Shown: positions 1 through 9,567, counted from the first letter of the stretch. The stretch: DNA of 64,000 nucleotides from Leptothrix sp. (in: b-proteobacteria) (GCA_013822685.1 PNKV01000012.1:62001-126000), one strand, 5' to 3'. Numbers and translations: made by a program. The notes: a model not told the origin generated them from the sequence alone.

Positions 1-294
1 GTTCTGTTTGGACAGGATCTGCGCCGTGCCAGAGAACACCGGGTTGAACTGGTAAACACCCTGGATGCCCAGACGCGAATCAACGCCGAACTCGGGGTGC
101 TCGGTGGCCCCCGTGGCTTGGCCCGGCGTCACGAACTCGCCGTCACGGGTGTCGGTCACCACGGCGCCGAAAGTGCCAAAGCCGGAAAATCTGAAAGCGG
201 ACGGTCCCGCTGCGTCGTCTGCCGTCGCCGACCCGCAGGTCGCCATCAGGGCGGAAACGGTAGCCGCTACCGCAGTCTTGTGTCTCAAGGGCAT
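1..294 (-). CDS. Outer-membrane porin, 5' part only (runs off the left edge)
   Basis: The 98 visible residues start at an ATG preceded by a clear AGGAGAAC ribosome-binding site. They open with a Sec signal peptide (MPLRHKTAVAATVSALMA..., likely cleaved after the ATA at about residue 25). The mature start then has FRFSGFGTFGAVVTDTRDGEF, followed by GVDSRLGIQGVYQFNP. This pattern of short amphipathic strands with SRLGIQG is typical of porin-like beta-barrels of Burkholderiales that form diffusion channels in the outer membrane. The C-terminal strands are outside the window, so the exact porin family cannot be settled. It lies downstream of spoVR on the same strand, but 250 bp separate them. Confidence 0.75.
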   Translation of the reverse strand, partial: MPLRHKTAVAATVSALMATCGSATADDAAGPSAFRFSGFGTFGAVVTDTRDGEFVTPGQATGATEHPEFGVDSRLGIQGVYQFNPVFSGTAQILSKQN

Positions 295-491
295 GCTTGT
301 TCTCCTGGTAAAAAACGCATCGAATTCCCACCGATAACTTCGGCCAAGGGACGTGATTTCGGATTGTTTTGGCAAAACTGAAACACCGAGACAGTGATCA
401 GTGCCACACACCACAGCCATTTCCGGAACTTGCGCTTGGAAATCAACTGACCGAAAAACCTCATCCACCCGAGGAATCCGTTGTACCCCAG

Positions 492-518
492 CCCCCTCAA
501 GCAAGGGGGTGGTTTTTT
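492..518 (+). terminator. Hairpin followed by a T-run, plus-strand orientation
   Basis: CCCCCT (492-497) pairs with AGGGGG (504-509) across a 6-base loop, followed by TGG and six T (513-518). This looks like an intrinsic terminator for plus-strand transcription. No plus-strand gene lies upstream, so it may stop antisense transcription into spoVR or belong to an unannotated small RNA. On the minus strand, downstream of spoVR, the same stem has no T-run. Apart from this hairpin I see nothing certain in the 295-545 gap. Confidence 0.4.
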
Positions 519-545
519 ACCTATTGAACAAATCGCCCTGCGCGA

Positions 546-2093
546 TCATTCCATGGACGCAGGAACCACCGTCCATTGCTGGCGAACATCGCCATCGTGG
601 TTGACGCTTTCCATGTGCACCGGAAAGCCCCACAAACGCGCCACGTGCTTGAGCACCTCGCGCGTGCCATCGGCCAGGGGCCGGTTGGCCTGCTGCGTGT
701 GGCGCAAGGTCAAGGAGCGGTCACCGCGCAGGTTCACGCTCCACACCTGGATGTTGGGTTCACGCGCGCTCAGGTCGTACTGGCGCGCCAGGCTTTCACG
801 CAGGGCCCTGTAACCCGCCTCGTCGTGGATGGCCGAGACCTCGTACTCGGGCTCGTCCTCGTCATCGCGGATGGCGAAGAGGCGGAAATCGCGCATCACC
901 TTGGGCGACAGGAACTGGCCCACGAAGCTCTCGTCCTTGAAGTTGCGCATGGCGTAGTCCAGGGTCTTGAGCCAGGCGTGGTCGCCCTTGGCCGCGCCTT
1001 CGGCCGAGCCCGCGAACTCGGGGAACCAGTGGCGGTCCTCGTCGGTCGGGTGCTCACAGATGCGCTTCAGATCCGTGTACATGGCAAAACCCAGCGCGTA
1101 GGGGTTGAGGCCGCTGTAAGCGCGGTGCCCCACGGGCGGCTGGTACACCACATTGGTGTGCGACTTCAGCCATTCCAGCATGATGCCGTCGGTCAGGTGC
1201 CCGTCTTCGTACATGGTGTTGAGCAAGGTGTAGTGCCAGAAGGTGGCCCAACCCTCGTTCATCACCTGCGTCTGGCGCTGCGGGTAGAAATACTGTGCCA
1301 CCTTGCGCACGATGCGCACCACTTCGCGCTGCCAGGGCTCCAGCAGTGGGGCGTTCTTCTCGATGAAGTAGAGGATGTTTTCTTGCGGCTCTGGCGGAAA
1401 GCGCCTGGCGCTTTCTTCGTCACCCAGCTTGTCGGCACGGCGCGGCAGAGTGCGCCACAAATCGTTCACCTGCTGCTGCAGGTAGGACTCGCGCTCTTCT
1501 CGGCGGGCCAGTTCTTTTTCAAGCGACAGCTTGCTGGGCCGGCGGTAGCGGTCCACGCCATGGTTCATCAGTGCGTGGCAGGAGTCGAGAATTTCCTCGA
1601 CAGCGTCCAGGCCGTGCCGCTCTTCACAGGCCGCGATGTAGTTCTTGGCATAGACCAGGTAGTCGATGATGGACGAGGCGTCCGTCCACATCCGGAACAG
1701 GTAGTTGCCCTTGAAGAAACTGTTGTGGCCATAGGCCGCGTGAGCGATCACCAGGGCCTGCATGGCCATGGTGTTTTCTTCCATCAGGTAACTGATGCAG
1801 GGGTTGGAATTGATGACGATTTCGTATGCCAGGCCCATGAAGCCGCGCCGGTAGTTCTTCTCCGTCGCGATGAACTCCTTGCCGTAAGACCAGTGCCGAT
1901 AGTTCACCGGCATGCCCACGCTGGCGTAGGCGTCCATCATCTGCTCGGCGGTGATGATTTCCAGCTGGTTGGGGTAGGTGTCGAGCTTGAATCGCTCGGC
2001 CGTGGCGCGGATCACGTCGTGGTACTGCTCGATCAGCTCGAACGACCAGTCTGACGGGCCCGGCAGGGGATCGGGTCTCAAAATGGCACTCAT
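546..2093 (-). CDS. spoVR: SpoVR family protein (YcgB)
   Basis: A 515-residue protein, the usual length for this family. It opens with a DWSFELIEQYHDVIRA segment and carries the conserved blocks NYRHWSYGKEF, GLAYEIVINSNPCISYL, HAAYGHNSFFKGN and MNEGWATFWHYTLLN. The histidine/glutamate-rich blocks resemble metal-site motifs, but the biochemical activity of SpoVR proteins is not established. In Bacillus SpoVR affects spore cortex; in proteobacteria (YcgB) it is tied to stationary-phase and stress responses. It is the third gene of the prkA-yeaH-spoVR operon and its ATG overlaps the yeaH stop by 4 bp, which implies translational coupling. Confidence 0.95.
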   Translation of the reverse strand: MSAILRPDPLPGPSDWSFELIEQYHDVIRATAERFKLDTYPNQLEIITAEQMMDAYASVGMPVNYRHWSYGKEFIATEKNYRRGFMGLAYEIVINSNPCISYLMEENTMAMQALVIAHAAYGHNSFFKGNYLFRMWTDASSIIDYLVYAKNYIAACEERHGLDAVEEILDSCHALMNHGVDRYRRPSKLSLEKELARREERESYLQQQVNDLWRTLPRRADKLGDEESARRFPPEPQENILYFIEKNAPLLEPWQREVVRIVRKVAQYFYPQRQTQVMNEGWATFWHYTLLNTMYEDGHLTDGIMLEWLKSHTNVVYQPPVGHRAYSGLNPYALGFAMYTDLKRICEHPTDEDRHWFPEFAGSAEGAAKGDHAWLKTLDYAMRNFKDESFVGQFLSPKVMRDFRLFAIRDDEDEPEYEVSAIHDEAGYRALRESLARQYDLSAREPNIQVWSVNLRGDRSLTLRHTQQANRPLADGTREVLKHVARLWGFPVHMESVNHDGDVRQQWTVVPASME

Positions 2094-3388
2094 GCGTCCA
2101 CCCCTTCCTTCTTGAACAGTTCACGGAACACCGGGTAGATCTGCGAAGCGTCCAGCACCTTGCGCATCGCAAACTGCTTGTGCGATTCACTCAGGCCCAT
2201 GTACTCGTCCCACAGGTTCTGCTCGGTTTGCGCTACTTGCACATAAGCAAAATAGCGCACCAGGGGCAGGATCTTGTCTTCCAGGATTTCGCGGCAGCGG
2301 GCCGAATCGTGGTGCCAGTTGTCGCCATCGCTGGCCTGCGCCACGTACAGGTTCCACTCGTTGGTGGGGTAGCGGGCGGTGATGATCTCGTCCAGCAGCA
2401 CCAGGGCGCTGGACACCACAGTGCCACCTGTTTCAGTGGCGTGGAAGAACTCGTCCTCGGTCACCTCTTGCGCCTGCGTGTGGTGGCGGATGAAAACCAG
2501 CTCAATCTTGTCGTAGTGGCGGGTCAGGAACAAATACAGCAGGATGAAGAAGCGCTTGGACAGCTCCTTGCGCTGCTCATCCATCGAGCCCGAAATGTCC
2601 ATCACGCAGAACATGACGGCCTTGGTGGTGGGCACCGGCACCTTGATACGGCTGCGGTAGCGCAGGTCGATCGGGTCAAGGAACGGAATGCCGCGCACAC
2701 GGGCTCGCAGGTGGTCGATGCGGGCTTCCAGCTCTTCGATCTCTTGCGCATGCTCATGCACCAGGGCGTCGTCGCCGGATTCGTCTTCGGCGCGCAAGGC
2801 GGCCAGCCGCTCTTCCAGTTCTTTCAGCTCGCGGCGCACACCAGCGCCAAGGGCAATGCGCCGCCCCAGCGCGCCGCGCATGGAGCGAACCACGTGCAGG
2901 TTGCTGGCCGTGCCGTCGCTGGAATAACCGGCCCGCTGGCTTTTCCACTCGGGGATTTCGGCCAAAGCGGTTTTGACCATGTTCGGCAAGGCCAGGTCCT
3001 CGAAGAAGACCTGCATGAACTCTTCCTTGCTGAGCGAGAAGACAAAGTCGTCCTCACCTTCGCCGGAATCGCTCGCCTCGCCAGAACCACTGCCCTGCCC
3101 GCCACCGCCCGGAGGCCGCTCGATGCGATCGCCTTGCACATACTCGCGGTTGCCAGGGTGCACCACGTCGCGGATGCCGCCCTGGCCGTGGCTGAACACG
3201 GGCTCGGACAAATCGCGCTTGGGGATCGCGATGTCTTCGCCTTTTTCGATGTCCCGGATGCTGCGCCCATTGATGGCCCGCTGCACTGCATCGCGAACCT
3301 TGTCGCGGTAACGCCTCAGGAAGCGTTCGCGATTGCCGATCGACTTGTTTTTACCAGCAAGCCGTCGGTCAATGATGTGTTGCCGCAT
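2090..3388 (-). CDS. yeaH: YeaH/YhbH family protein (DUF444), von Willebrand A-like
   Basis: A 432-residue DUF444 protein. The N-terminal part is basic (IIDRRLAGKNKSIGNRERFL) and is followed by a Gly-rich linker (GGGGQGSGSGEASDSGEGED, about residues 95-115). The C-terminal half is vWA-like with a MIDAS-type sequence, VMDISGSMDEQRKEL, near residue 270. E. coli YeaH acts with the kinase YeaG in adaptation to nutrient limitation. Here it sits 12 bp after prkA and overlaps spoVR, the canonical three-gene arrangement. A regulatory or scaffold role for the kinase is inference; the family assignment is firm. Confidence 0.95.
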   Translation of the reverse strand: MRQHIIDRRLAGKNKSIGNRERFLRRYRDKVRDAVQRAINGRSIRDIEKGEDIAIPKRDLSEPVFSHGQGGIRDVVHPGNREYVQGDRIERPPGGGGQGSGSGEASDSGEGEDDFVFSLSKEEFMQVFFEDLALPNMVKTALAEIPEWKSQRAGYSSDGTASNLHVVRSMRGALGRRIALGAGVRRELKELEERLAALRAEDESGDDALVHEHAQEIEELEARIDHLRARVRGIPFLDPIDLRYRSRIKVPVPTTKAVMFCVMDISGSMDEQRKELSKRFFILLYLFLTRHYDKIELVFIRHHTQAQEVTEDEFFHATETGGTVVSSALVLLDEIITARYPTNEWNLYVAQASDGDNWHHDSARCREILEDKILPLVRYFAYVQVAQTEQNLWDEYMGLSESHKQFAMRKVLDASQIYPVFRELFKKEGVDA

Positions 3389-3400
3389 CGGGACTCCGTT

Positions 3401-5323
3401 TTATGACGACTTTCGAACTCGTAAATACCATTCGCACAGCAGGCGCACCTGCTTGGCGGTGTAGCCCTTTTCAACCATGCGGTTGACAAAATCTTCGTGC
3501 TTCTTGACCTCGTCGGCGCTGGCCTTGGCGTTGAAGCTGATGACCGGCAACAACTCTTCAGTGTTGCTGAACATCTTCTTCTCGATCACTGTGCGCAGCT
3601 TCTCATAGCTGGTCCACAGCGGGTTCTTGCCGCCGTTGTTGGCCCGTGCGCGCAGCACGAAGTTCACGATTTCGTTGCGGAAATCCTTGGGGTTGGAGAT
3701 GCCCGCGGGTTTTTCGATTTTTTCCAGCTCGCCGTTAAGGGCGCTGCGGTCAAAGCTCTCGCCGGTATCGTTGTCGCGGTATTCCTGGTCCTGGATCCAG
3801 TAGTCGGCGTAGGTCACGTAGCGGTCGAAGATGTTCTGGCCGTATTCGCTGTAGCTTTCCAGGTAGGCCGTCTGGATCTCCTTGCCGATGAACTCGGCGT
3901 AACGAGGGGCCAGTGACTCCTTGATGTAGGCGATGTACTTGGCTTCCAGCTCCGCCGGGAACTGCTCGCGCTCGATCTGCTGCTCCAGCACGTACATCAG
4001 GTGCACGGGGTTAGCCGCCACTTCAGCCGTGTCAAAGTTGAACACCTTGGACAAAATCTTGAAGGCGAAACGGGTGGACACGCCACTCATGCCTTCGTCC
4101 ACGCCAGCATAGTCGCGGTACTCCTGGAGCGACTTAGCCTTGGGATCGGTGTCCTTCAGGTTCTCGCCGTCGTACACCTGCATCTTGCTGTAGGTGCTGG
4201 AGTTTTCAGGCTCTTTCAGGCGGGTGAGGATGGCGAACTGCGACATCATCTTGAAGGTGCCCGGGGCGCATGGCGCCTTCGACAAGGATGAAGTGCGCAC
4301 CAGCTTTTCGTAGATCTTGATTTCTTCAGAAACGCGCAGGCAGTAAGGCACCTTGACGATGTAGATCCGGTCCAGGAAGGCTTCGTTGTTCTTGTTGTTG
4401 CGGAAGGCCTTCCATTCGCTTTCATTGCTGTGGGCCAGCACCACGCCATCAAACGGGATGGCGCCAAAGCCTTCAGTGCCTTTGAAGTTGCCTTCCTGAG
4501 TGGCCGTCAGCAAGGGGTGCAGCACCTTGATGGGCGCCTTGAACATTTCAACGAATTCCAGCAAACCCTGGTTGGCCAGGCACAGGCCGCCGGAGTAGCT
4601 GTAAGCGTCAGGGTCATCCTGCGCATAGGTTTCGAGCTTGCGGATGTCGACCTTGCCCACCAGCGAGCTGATGTCCTGGTTGTTCTCGTCGCCAGGTTCG
4701 GTCTTGGCAATGCCGATCTGCTTGAGCACGCTGGGGTAGCGCTTGACGACGCGGAACTTGCGGATGTCGCCGCCGAACTCGTCCAGACGCTTGACGGCCC
4801 AGGGGCTGAGGATGCGCTGCAGATAACGGCGTGGAATGCCGTACTCGGCTTCCAGGATGGGGCCGTCTTCAAGCGGCTCGAACAGGCCCAGGGGCGATTC
4901 GTTGACGGGCGAGCCCTTGATGGCATAGAACGGCACGCGCTCGGCCAGTTGCTTGAGGCGTTCGGCGATGGACGATTTGCCGCCCCCCACCGGGCCCAGC
5001 AAATACAGGATCTGTTTCTTTTCTTCCAGGCCTTGGGCGGCGTGGCGGAAGTAGCTCACCACCTGTTCGATGGCGTCTTCCATGCCGTAGAACTCTTCGA
5101 ACGCCGGGTAGATCTTGATGACCTTGTTGGCGAAGATGCGGGACAGGCGCGTGTCGTTGCGGGTGTCGATCGTCTGCGGCTCGCCAATGGCTTGCAGCAT
5201 GCGTTCGGCGGCCGTCGCGTAAGCGGTTTTGTCGCGCTTGCAGATGTCCAAGTATTCCTCCAGGGAATACTCTTCTTCACGAGTGCGCTCATAGCGAGCG
5301 GCGAAGTTACTGATCACGTCCAT
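3401..5323 (-). CDS. prkA: PrkA/YeaG family serine protein kinase
   Basis: A 640-residue protein beginning MDVISNFAARYERTREEEYS, which matches the N-terminus of E. coli YeaG in length and sequence. This internal ATG has a GGAGG site 5 bases upstream; the frame stays open for a further 27 codons, but without family similarity. An AAA-type P-loop (LGPVGGGKSS) lies near residue 111, followed by the PrkA kinase domain in the C-terminal half. It is the first gene of the operon with yeaH and spoVR, used by many non-sporulating proteobacteria under starvation or stress. I looked for a sigma-54 promoter in the 229-bp upstream gap and found no element with correct -24/-12 spacing. Confidence 0.95.
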   Translation of the reverse strand: MDVISNFAARYERTREEEYSLEEYLDICKRDKTAYATAAERMLQAIGEPQTIDTRNDTRLSRIFANKVIKIYPAFEEFYGMEDAIEQVVSYFRHAAQGLEEKKQILYLLGPVGGGKSSIAERLKQLAERVPFYAIKGSPVNESPLGLFEPLEDGPILEAEYGIPRRYLQRILSPWAVKRLDEFGGDIRKFRVVKRYPSVLKQIGIAKTEPGDENNQDISSLVGKVDIRKLETYAQDDPDAYSYSGGLCLANQGLLEFVEMFKAPIKVLHPLLTATQEGNFKGTEGFGAIPFDGVVLAHSNESEWKAFRNNKNNEAFLDRIYIVKVPYCLRVSEEIKIYEKLVRTSSLSKAPCAPGTFKMMSQFAILTRLKEPENSSTYSKMQVYDGENLKDTDPKAKSLQEYRDYAGVDEGMSGVSTRFAFKILSKVFNFDTAEVAANPVHLMYVLEQQIEREQFPAELEAKYIAYIKESLAPRYAEFIGKEIQTAYLESYSEYGQNIFDRYVTYADYWIQDQEYRDNDTGESFDRSALNGELEKIEKPAGISNPKDFRNEIVNFVLRARANNGGKNPLWTSYEKLRTVIEKKMFSNTEELLPVISFNAKASADEVKKHEDFVNRMVEKGYTAKQVRLLCEWYLRVRKSS

Positions 5324-5552
5324 GCAGACCTCCGAACCATCGACACAAGCCATCGATGCTGGGGTGAACTGCCGGATATCCGTCTGGTGGCCCGGCGCGA
5401 GCACACAAGCATCGCCATAACACCAAAGATCGCTGAAATCACATCCTGTTCATACCCCGAATAACCAGAAGAAGACAAGGCAGATCTGTGACTTCATTGG
5501 TGCTTATCTTGCACCTTTTTCAAAGGCCGCGTGCGGCTTGGGCACAACAACA

Positions 5553-8132
5553 TCACGAGTTGCTGGTGGCGCGCACTTCTTCCATGCTGGTGATGCCCAT
5601 CAAAACCTTCTCGATTCCGTCCTGCCGCAGGGTGCGCATGCCTTCGCGCATGGCCAGTTGCTGGATCTGTTCGGCACGCCCGCCGGTCTGGACCATGTGG
5701 CGCAATTCACGGCTCATGGACATCAATTCGTGAAGCCCGGCGCGGCCCTTGTAGCCCGTCTGGTTGCAGGTAGGGCAACCTGGGTTGTGGTACTTCATCA
5801 GCTTGCCATCCTGGCCAAAGCGGCTCAGCCAGTCCCGGTGAACGTGGTCGCGATCGAACTCGGGCACGTCCTTGGGCGAGATTTGCAGAAAATCGCGCAG
5901 CAGGATGTCGATGTCTTCTTCGGTCGCGGGCTCGGCCACTTTACATTTCGCGCACAGGCGGCGCACCAGGCGCTGGGCCAGCACCACCAACAGCGAATCG
6001 GCGAAATTGAACGGGTCCAGGCCCATGTCCAGCAGGCGGGTCACAGTTTCGGGCGCACTGTTCGTGTGCAGGGTAGAGAGCACCAAGTGGCCTGTCAGTG
6101 AGGCCTCGACGCCCATGCCGGCGGTTTCCTGGTCGCGCATTTCGCCCACCATGATCACGTCCGGGTCGGCACGCAGGAAGGCGCGCAGGGCCTTGGCGAA
6201 AGTCCAGTCGATCTTGGGGTTGACCTGCACCTGGCGCAGGCCGGGCTGGGTGATTTCAACCGGGTCTTCGGCCGTCCAGATCTTGCGCTCGGGCACGTTG
6301 ATGAAGCTGAGCGCCGAATGCAGCGTGGTGGTTTTGCCGGAACCCGTGGGGCCCACGCACAGTACCAGGCCGTAGGGCCGCTCCATGGCCTCTTTCAGGC
6401 GATCCAGGTTGGTCGGGCTCAGGCCGATCTTGTCCAGCGGCAGCGGCTTGGCCGAGGCCAGGATCCGCATCACGATGTCCTCCATCCCGTTGTTGGTGGG
6501 GATGGCGGCCACCCGCAGCTCGATCTTGTGCTGCGGCACGAACTTGGCGAAGTTGATCTTGCCGTCCTGCGGCTTGCGGCGCTCGGAAATATCGAGATCG
6601 CACATGATCTTGATGCGGGCGATCATGGCGCTGCGGTAATTGGGCGGCAGCTCCAGGTAGGGCATCAGCACGCCGTCTTTGCGGAAACGGATCTTGATTT
6701 TTTCCTTGCCGGGGTAGCTTTCCACGTGGATGTCGGACACGCCCTGGGCGTGCGCCTCGATGATCATTGTGTTGATCAGGCGCACCAGCGAGTTGTCGCT
6801 TTGCTCGATGGGCGCTTCGTCCTCGCTGGATTCCTGCTGCTGCTTTTCCAGGTCCTCCATCAAGGAGCCTGAGCTTTGCGGCTCCATGTCGAAGTCGGTG
6901 CTCGAATTGAGCGACGAGGCACGGCCATAGGCGTCGGCGCTCACGTCGGCGCCAATCTTGCTGTAGGCGTCCTTGATGGCGAATTCAAGCTGGGTGTGCT
7001 GGGCCAGCACCGGCACGATCTTGCACTGGGTGATGAATTCCAGTTCAGACAAGGTCAGGCGCTTGCTGGGGTCTTCGACCGCGATGATCAGGTTGCCATC
7101 GCGCAGCAGCAGGGGCACGGTCATCAGGCGGTGGGCCACCGCGAAGGGCACTTTGCGCAGCGCCTCGGCCTCGATCGGGAACTTGTCCAGGTCGACCAGC
7201 GGATAGCCCATCTTGCGGGCCAGGGCCGTTTGAAGGTCGTGGCGCGACACCAGCCCCTGCGTGACCAGCAACTCGCCCAACGGCACGCTGCGGTCTCGCT
7301 TTTGGCGCTCCAGAGCGTCTTCCAGTTGGGCTTGGGTGATCATGCCGAGGGCGATCAGGGCCTCACCGATGCGCACCATGGGCATCTTGCCCTGCTGCTC
7401 AATCGCGGCCAGCAACTGCTCGGCCGAGACCACCTGCTGGGTCAGCAGGATGTCGCCCAGCTTCTGGTTGCGCATCTGGCTTTGCACCTCGACCGCCTGC
7501 TCCACCTGCTCTTGCGTGACCGCGCTGGCGCCCACGAGGATTTCGCCGATCTTGCCGCCAACCTCAAACGAGCCCAGCACCTCGCGCCCGATGAACAGGC
7601 GTTGCACGGCGCCGTCGTCGCCCACTGGCGGAAACAGGAAGATGCCAAACTCGGTTTCCCGGTGGCCCATGGTCTGGCCTTCAACCTGGCCGCCGGCCTT
7701 GAAGGTCACTTTGAAATCGACACTGGCGCGGTGCCCCAGCATGGAGGCGTGGGGGTCCTGCCCATCCGCCGTCTTCCTGGGTTTGATGGGGTTGGTGAGC
7801 AGCAGGGTGCGGAATTGGCCAAAACGCAAGGCCATGGTGGTGCGCGAAGGCGGCACCTGGATGTGAGCCACTTCCTCGTCGGGCACGAAAAAACTCAGAC
7901 GCCCCTTCATGATCCGGCCGTTGAGGCCTTCGATCTCGCAGGCTTCGTGTTCGGTTTGCTGTCGGGCGGGCGGGTAGGTGGCAAAAGGCGGGGTGGGCCA
8001 GAGGAACACGCCGCTTTCGTTGTCGATCATGGACTGATCCTGGTCTGCCGAATCGGCCGACCCGGGCGAGCTTGACTCGAGCTGGCTCAAGGCACCCTCC
8101 CAGTTCAACGGCGGCAATGGTGAATCAGACAT
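5553..8132 (-). CDS. GspE/PilB-type secretion or pilus assembly ATPase with extended N-terminus
   Basis: 859 residues, much longer than the roughly 500-570 of classical GspE or PilB. The first 200 residues hold an unassigned domain (MKGRLSFFVPDEEVAHIQV...). Two MshEN-like segments follow (about 205-350; GEILVGASAVTQEQV and GEALIALGMITQAQL), then an acidic Ser/Gln linker (about 410-440). The hexameric ATPase domain has Walker A GPTGSGKTTT near 593, Walker B PDVIMVGEMRD near 660 and a tetracysteine zinc element (CAKC near 725, CPTC near 785). No other pilus or type II secretion gene is nearby, so its machine cannot be told from context. MshEN domains can bind cyclic di-GMP; whether these do is unknown. 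Confidence 0.9.
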   Translation of the reverse strand: MSDSPLPPLNWEGALSQLESSSPGSADSADQDQSMIDNESGVFLWPTPPFATYPPARQQTEHEACEIEGLNGRIMKGRLSFFVPDEEVAHIQVPPSRTTMALRFGQFRTLLLTNPIKPRKTADGQDPHASMLGHRASVDFKVTFKAGGQVEGQTMGHRETEFGIFLFPPVGDDGAVQRLFIGREVLGSFEVGGKIGEILVGASAVTQEQVEQAVEVQSQMRNQKLGDILLTQQVVSAEQLLAAIEQQGKMPMVRIGEALIALGMITQAQLEDALERQKRDRSVPLGELLVTQGLVSRHDLQTALARKMGYPLVDLDKFPIEAEALRKVPFAVAHRLMTVPLLLRDGNLIIAVEDPSKRLTLSELEFITQCKIVPVLAQHTQLEFAIKDAYSKIGADVSADAYGRASSLNSSTDFDMEPQSSGSLMEDLEKQQQESSEDEAPIEQSDNSLVRLINTMIIEAHAQGVSDIHVESYPGKEKIKIRFRKDGVLMPYLELPPNYRSAMIARIKIMCDLDISERRKPQDGKINFAKFVPQHKIELRVAAIPTNNGMEDIVMRILASAKPLPLDKIGLSPTNLDRLKEAMERPYGLVLCVGPTGSGKTTTLHSALSFINVPERKIWTAEDPVEITQPGLRQVQVNPKIDWTFAKALRAFLRADPDVIMVGEMRDQETAGMGVEASLTGHLVLSTLHTNSAPETVTRLLDMGLDPFNFADSLLVVLAQRLVRRLCAKCKVAEPATEEDIDILLRDFLQISPKDVPEFDRDHVHRDWLSRFGQDGKLMKYHNPGCPTCNQTGYKGRAGLHELMSMSRELRHMVQTGGRAEQIQQLAMREGMRTLRQDGIEKVLMGITSMEEVRATSNS

Positions 8133-8342
8133 GACACTCCTAACGTTCCACGTCCCAACGGTGGTCGTGAATGATTGCCATGCTATGAAATCGCCTAGGA
8201 TCTTGAAACTGGCATATGAGGCAGTTTTTCACGGCAAATGAAAATCAGGGGCCCGGTGTCAGATTTTTGGGCGTTCACCGACCAAGAAATCGGCGGCCAT
8301 TGCAAGCGCCGCACCGTCAACCACTTCTTTGGAGTCTACAAA

Positions 8343-8642
8343 ATGAACCAACGTCAACTGCTGTCTTCTGCCCTCGCCTCTGTCATGGCTTTGGGCCTGG
8401 TGTCCCAGGCTTCGGCCGACATGGGCTCTGAAAAAGGCAAGGAAAAATGCTTCGGCATCGCCAAAGCGGGCGAAAACAGCTGCGCCAACCTGTCGGGCAC
8501 CCATTCCTGCGCTGGCCAGTCCACGGTCAACAAGGCCCCGGACGAGTGGAAGCTGGTGGCCAAGGGCACTTGCGCCAAGCTGGGTGGCCTGTCCGCCGAG
8601 GAAGCCAAGGCCGCCTTCGCCAAACAAACCGACAAGAAGTAA
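8343..8642 (+). CDS. bufA: Bufferin-type RiPP precursor (DUF2282), predicted copper-binding peptide
   Basis: A 99-residue precursor. The start at 8343 is chosen because TGGAG lies 8 bases upstream and it gives a proper Sec signal peptide ([18 protein letters not shown]...ASA, cleavage about residue 25). The mature part is the DUF2282 pattern [26 protein letters not shown], then KGTC, with four cysteines at 36, 47, 56 and 77 and a Lys/Ala-rich tail. Family knowledge: in bufferins the core cysteines are converted by a DUF692 (MNIO) enzyme to thiooxazole-type groups that bind copper in the periplasm. The next two genes are exactly that enzyme and its DUF2063 partner. Modification and copper binding here are inference from family and context. 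Confidence 0.9.
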   Translation: MNQRQLLSSALASVMALGLVSQASADMGSEKGKEKCFGIAKAGENSCANLSGTHSCAGQSTVNKAPDEWKLVAKGTCAKLGGLSAEEAKAAFAKQTDKK

Positions 8643-8646
8643 GACC

Positions 8647-9567
8647 GTGGGGGCGGTGCCTGGCGGCGGACTGGCCGGCATCGGCCTGCGGCAGCCTCAC
8701 TACCAAGCCCTGATGGCGCAATTGCCACCCTTGGGGTTCGTGGAAGTCCATTCCGAGAACTTCTTTGGAGACGGCGGCGCCGCCCTGGCCGTGCTGAGCG
8801 CCGCCCGCGAGCATTACGCCGTGAGCCTGCACGGCGTGGGCCTGTCCCTGGGCTCGGCCTGCGGACTGGACCCACGGCATTTGGACAAATTGGCACGGCT
8901 GATGGACCGGATCGAGCCCGTCCGGGTGTCCGACCATGCCTGCTTTGCCCGCGGCGCCTGGCCGGGCGGGGACACGGTGCACGCCAGCGACCTGCTGCCT
9001 GTCGCGTTCACACCCGCCTCTCTGGACATCTTGGTGCGCAATGTGGACCAGGCGCAATCGCGCCTGCGGCGCCCTATCTTGCTTGAGAACCTGTCCGCCT
9101 ACCTGAGCTATGCGGACGATTGCATCCCCGAGCCGCAGTTCCTGGCCGAGTTGTGCCAGCGCAGTGGCTGCCAGTTGCTGCTGGACCTCAACAACCTGGT
9201 GGTGAATGGCCTGAACGCCGTGCGCCAGACCCGTTCAACGCGTGATGAGGCGCCACTGGCCGACGACTTGGCAGCGGCTGGCGCCCACGCCCTGGCGTTC
9301 ATCCAGGCCCTCCCACCCGGCGTCGTGGGCGAGGTGCACCTGGCCGGCTTCCGGATGCCTCACGCGGCAGGCCAACTGGTGGTGGACGACCACAGCGCCG
9401 AGGTGCACGCCGTCGTGTGGCAGGTCCACGCGGCCGCCCTCCAACGCTTTGGCCCACAGCCCACGCTGATCGAATGGGACACCGACCTGCCTGAACTGGA
9501 CGTGCTGCTGGCCCAGGCACGGCACGCCGATGCGTTGGCCGCTGGTGTGATGGAGGCCCGCACATGA
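8647..9567 (+). CDS. bufB: DUF692 multinuclear non-haem iron oxidase (MNIO), bufferin-modifying enzyme
   Basis: About 306 residues, a TIM-barrel enzyme of the MbnB/DUF692 family that oxidises cysteines of a partner peptide using an iron cluster. Visible conserved blocks are GIGLRQPHY, FVEVHSENFF, SLHGVGLSLG, VSDHACFA, LLENLSAYL, LLDLNNLVVN, GEVHLAGF and LIEWDTDLP; their His, Asp, Glu and Asn residues are the usual metal ligands. The frame is open upstream into bufA; I place the start at the GTG at 8647, 4 bp after the bufA stop with AAGAAG upstream, which removes overlap with the precursor. A GTG at 8656 is an alternative. It overlaps bufC by 4 bp. Confidence 0.9.
   Translation: MGAVPGGGLAGIGLRQPHYQALMAQLPPLGFVEVHSENFFGDGGAALAVLSAAREHYAVSLHGVGLSLGSACGLDPRHLDKLARLMDRIEPVRVSDHACFARGAWPGGDTVHASDLLPVAFTPASLDILVRNVDQAQSRLRRPILLENLSAYLSYADDCIPEPQFLAELCQRSGCQLLLDLNNLVVNGLNAVRQTRSTRDEAPLADDLAAAGAHALAFIQALPPGVVGEVHLAGFRMPHAAGQLVVDDHSAEVHAVVWQVHAAALQRFGPQPTLIEWDTDLPELDVLLAQARHADALAAGVMEART

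Noticed and set aside
5324..5552. Possible sigma-54 promoter before prkA
   Set aside because: A TGGC...TGC pair was seen, but the GG-GC distance is off by two bases from the -24/-12 requirement.
8200..8342. Possible ECF promoter or attenuator before bufA
   Set aside because: GTCAACC and GTCTAC have a spacer of about 11 instead of 16-17 bases, and the AAACTG/CAGTTT hairpin with T-run (8206-8229) has only six AT-rich pairs.
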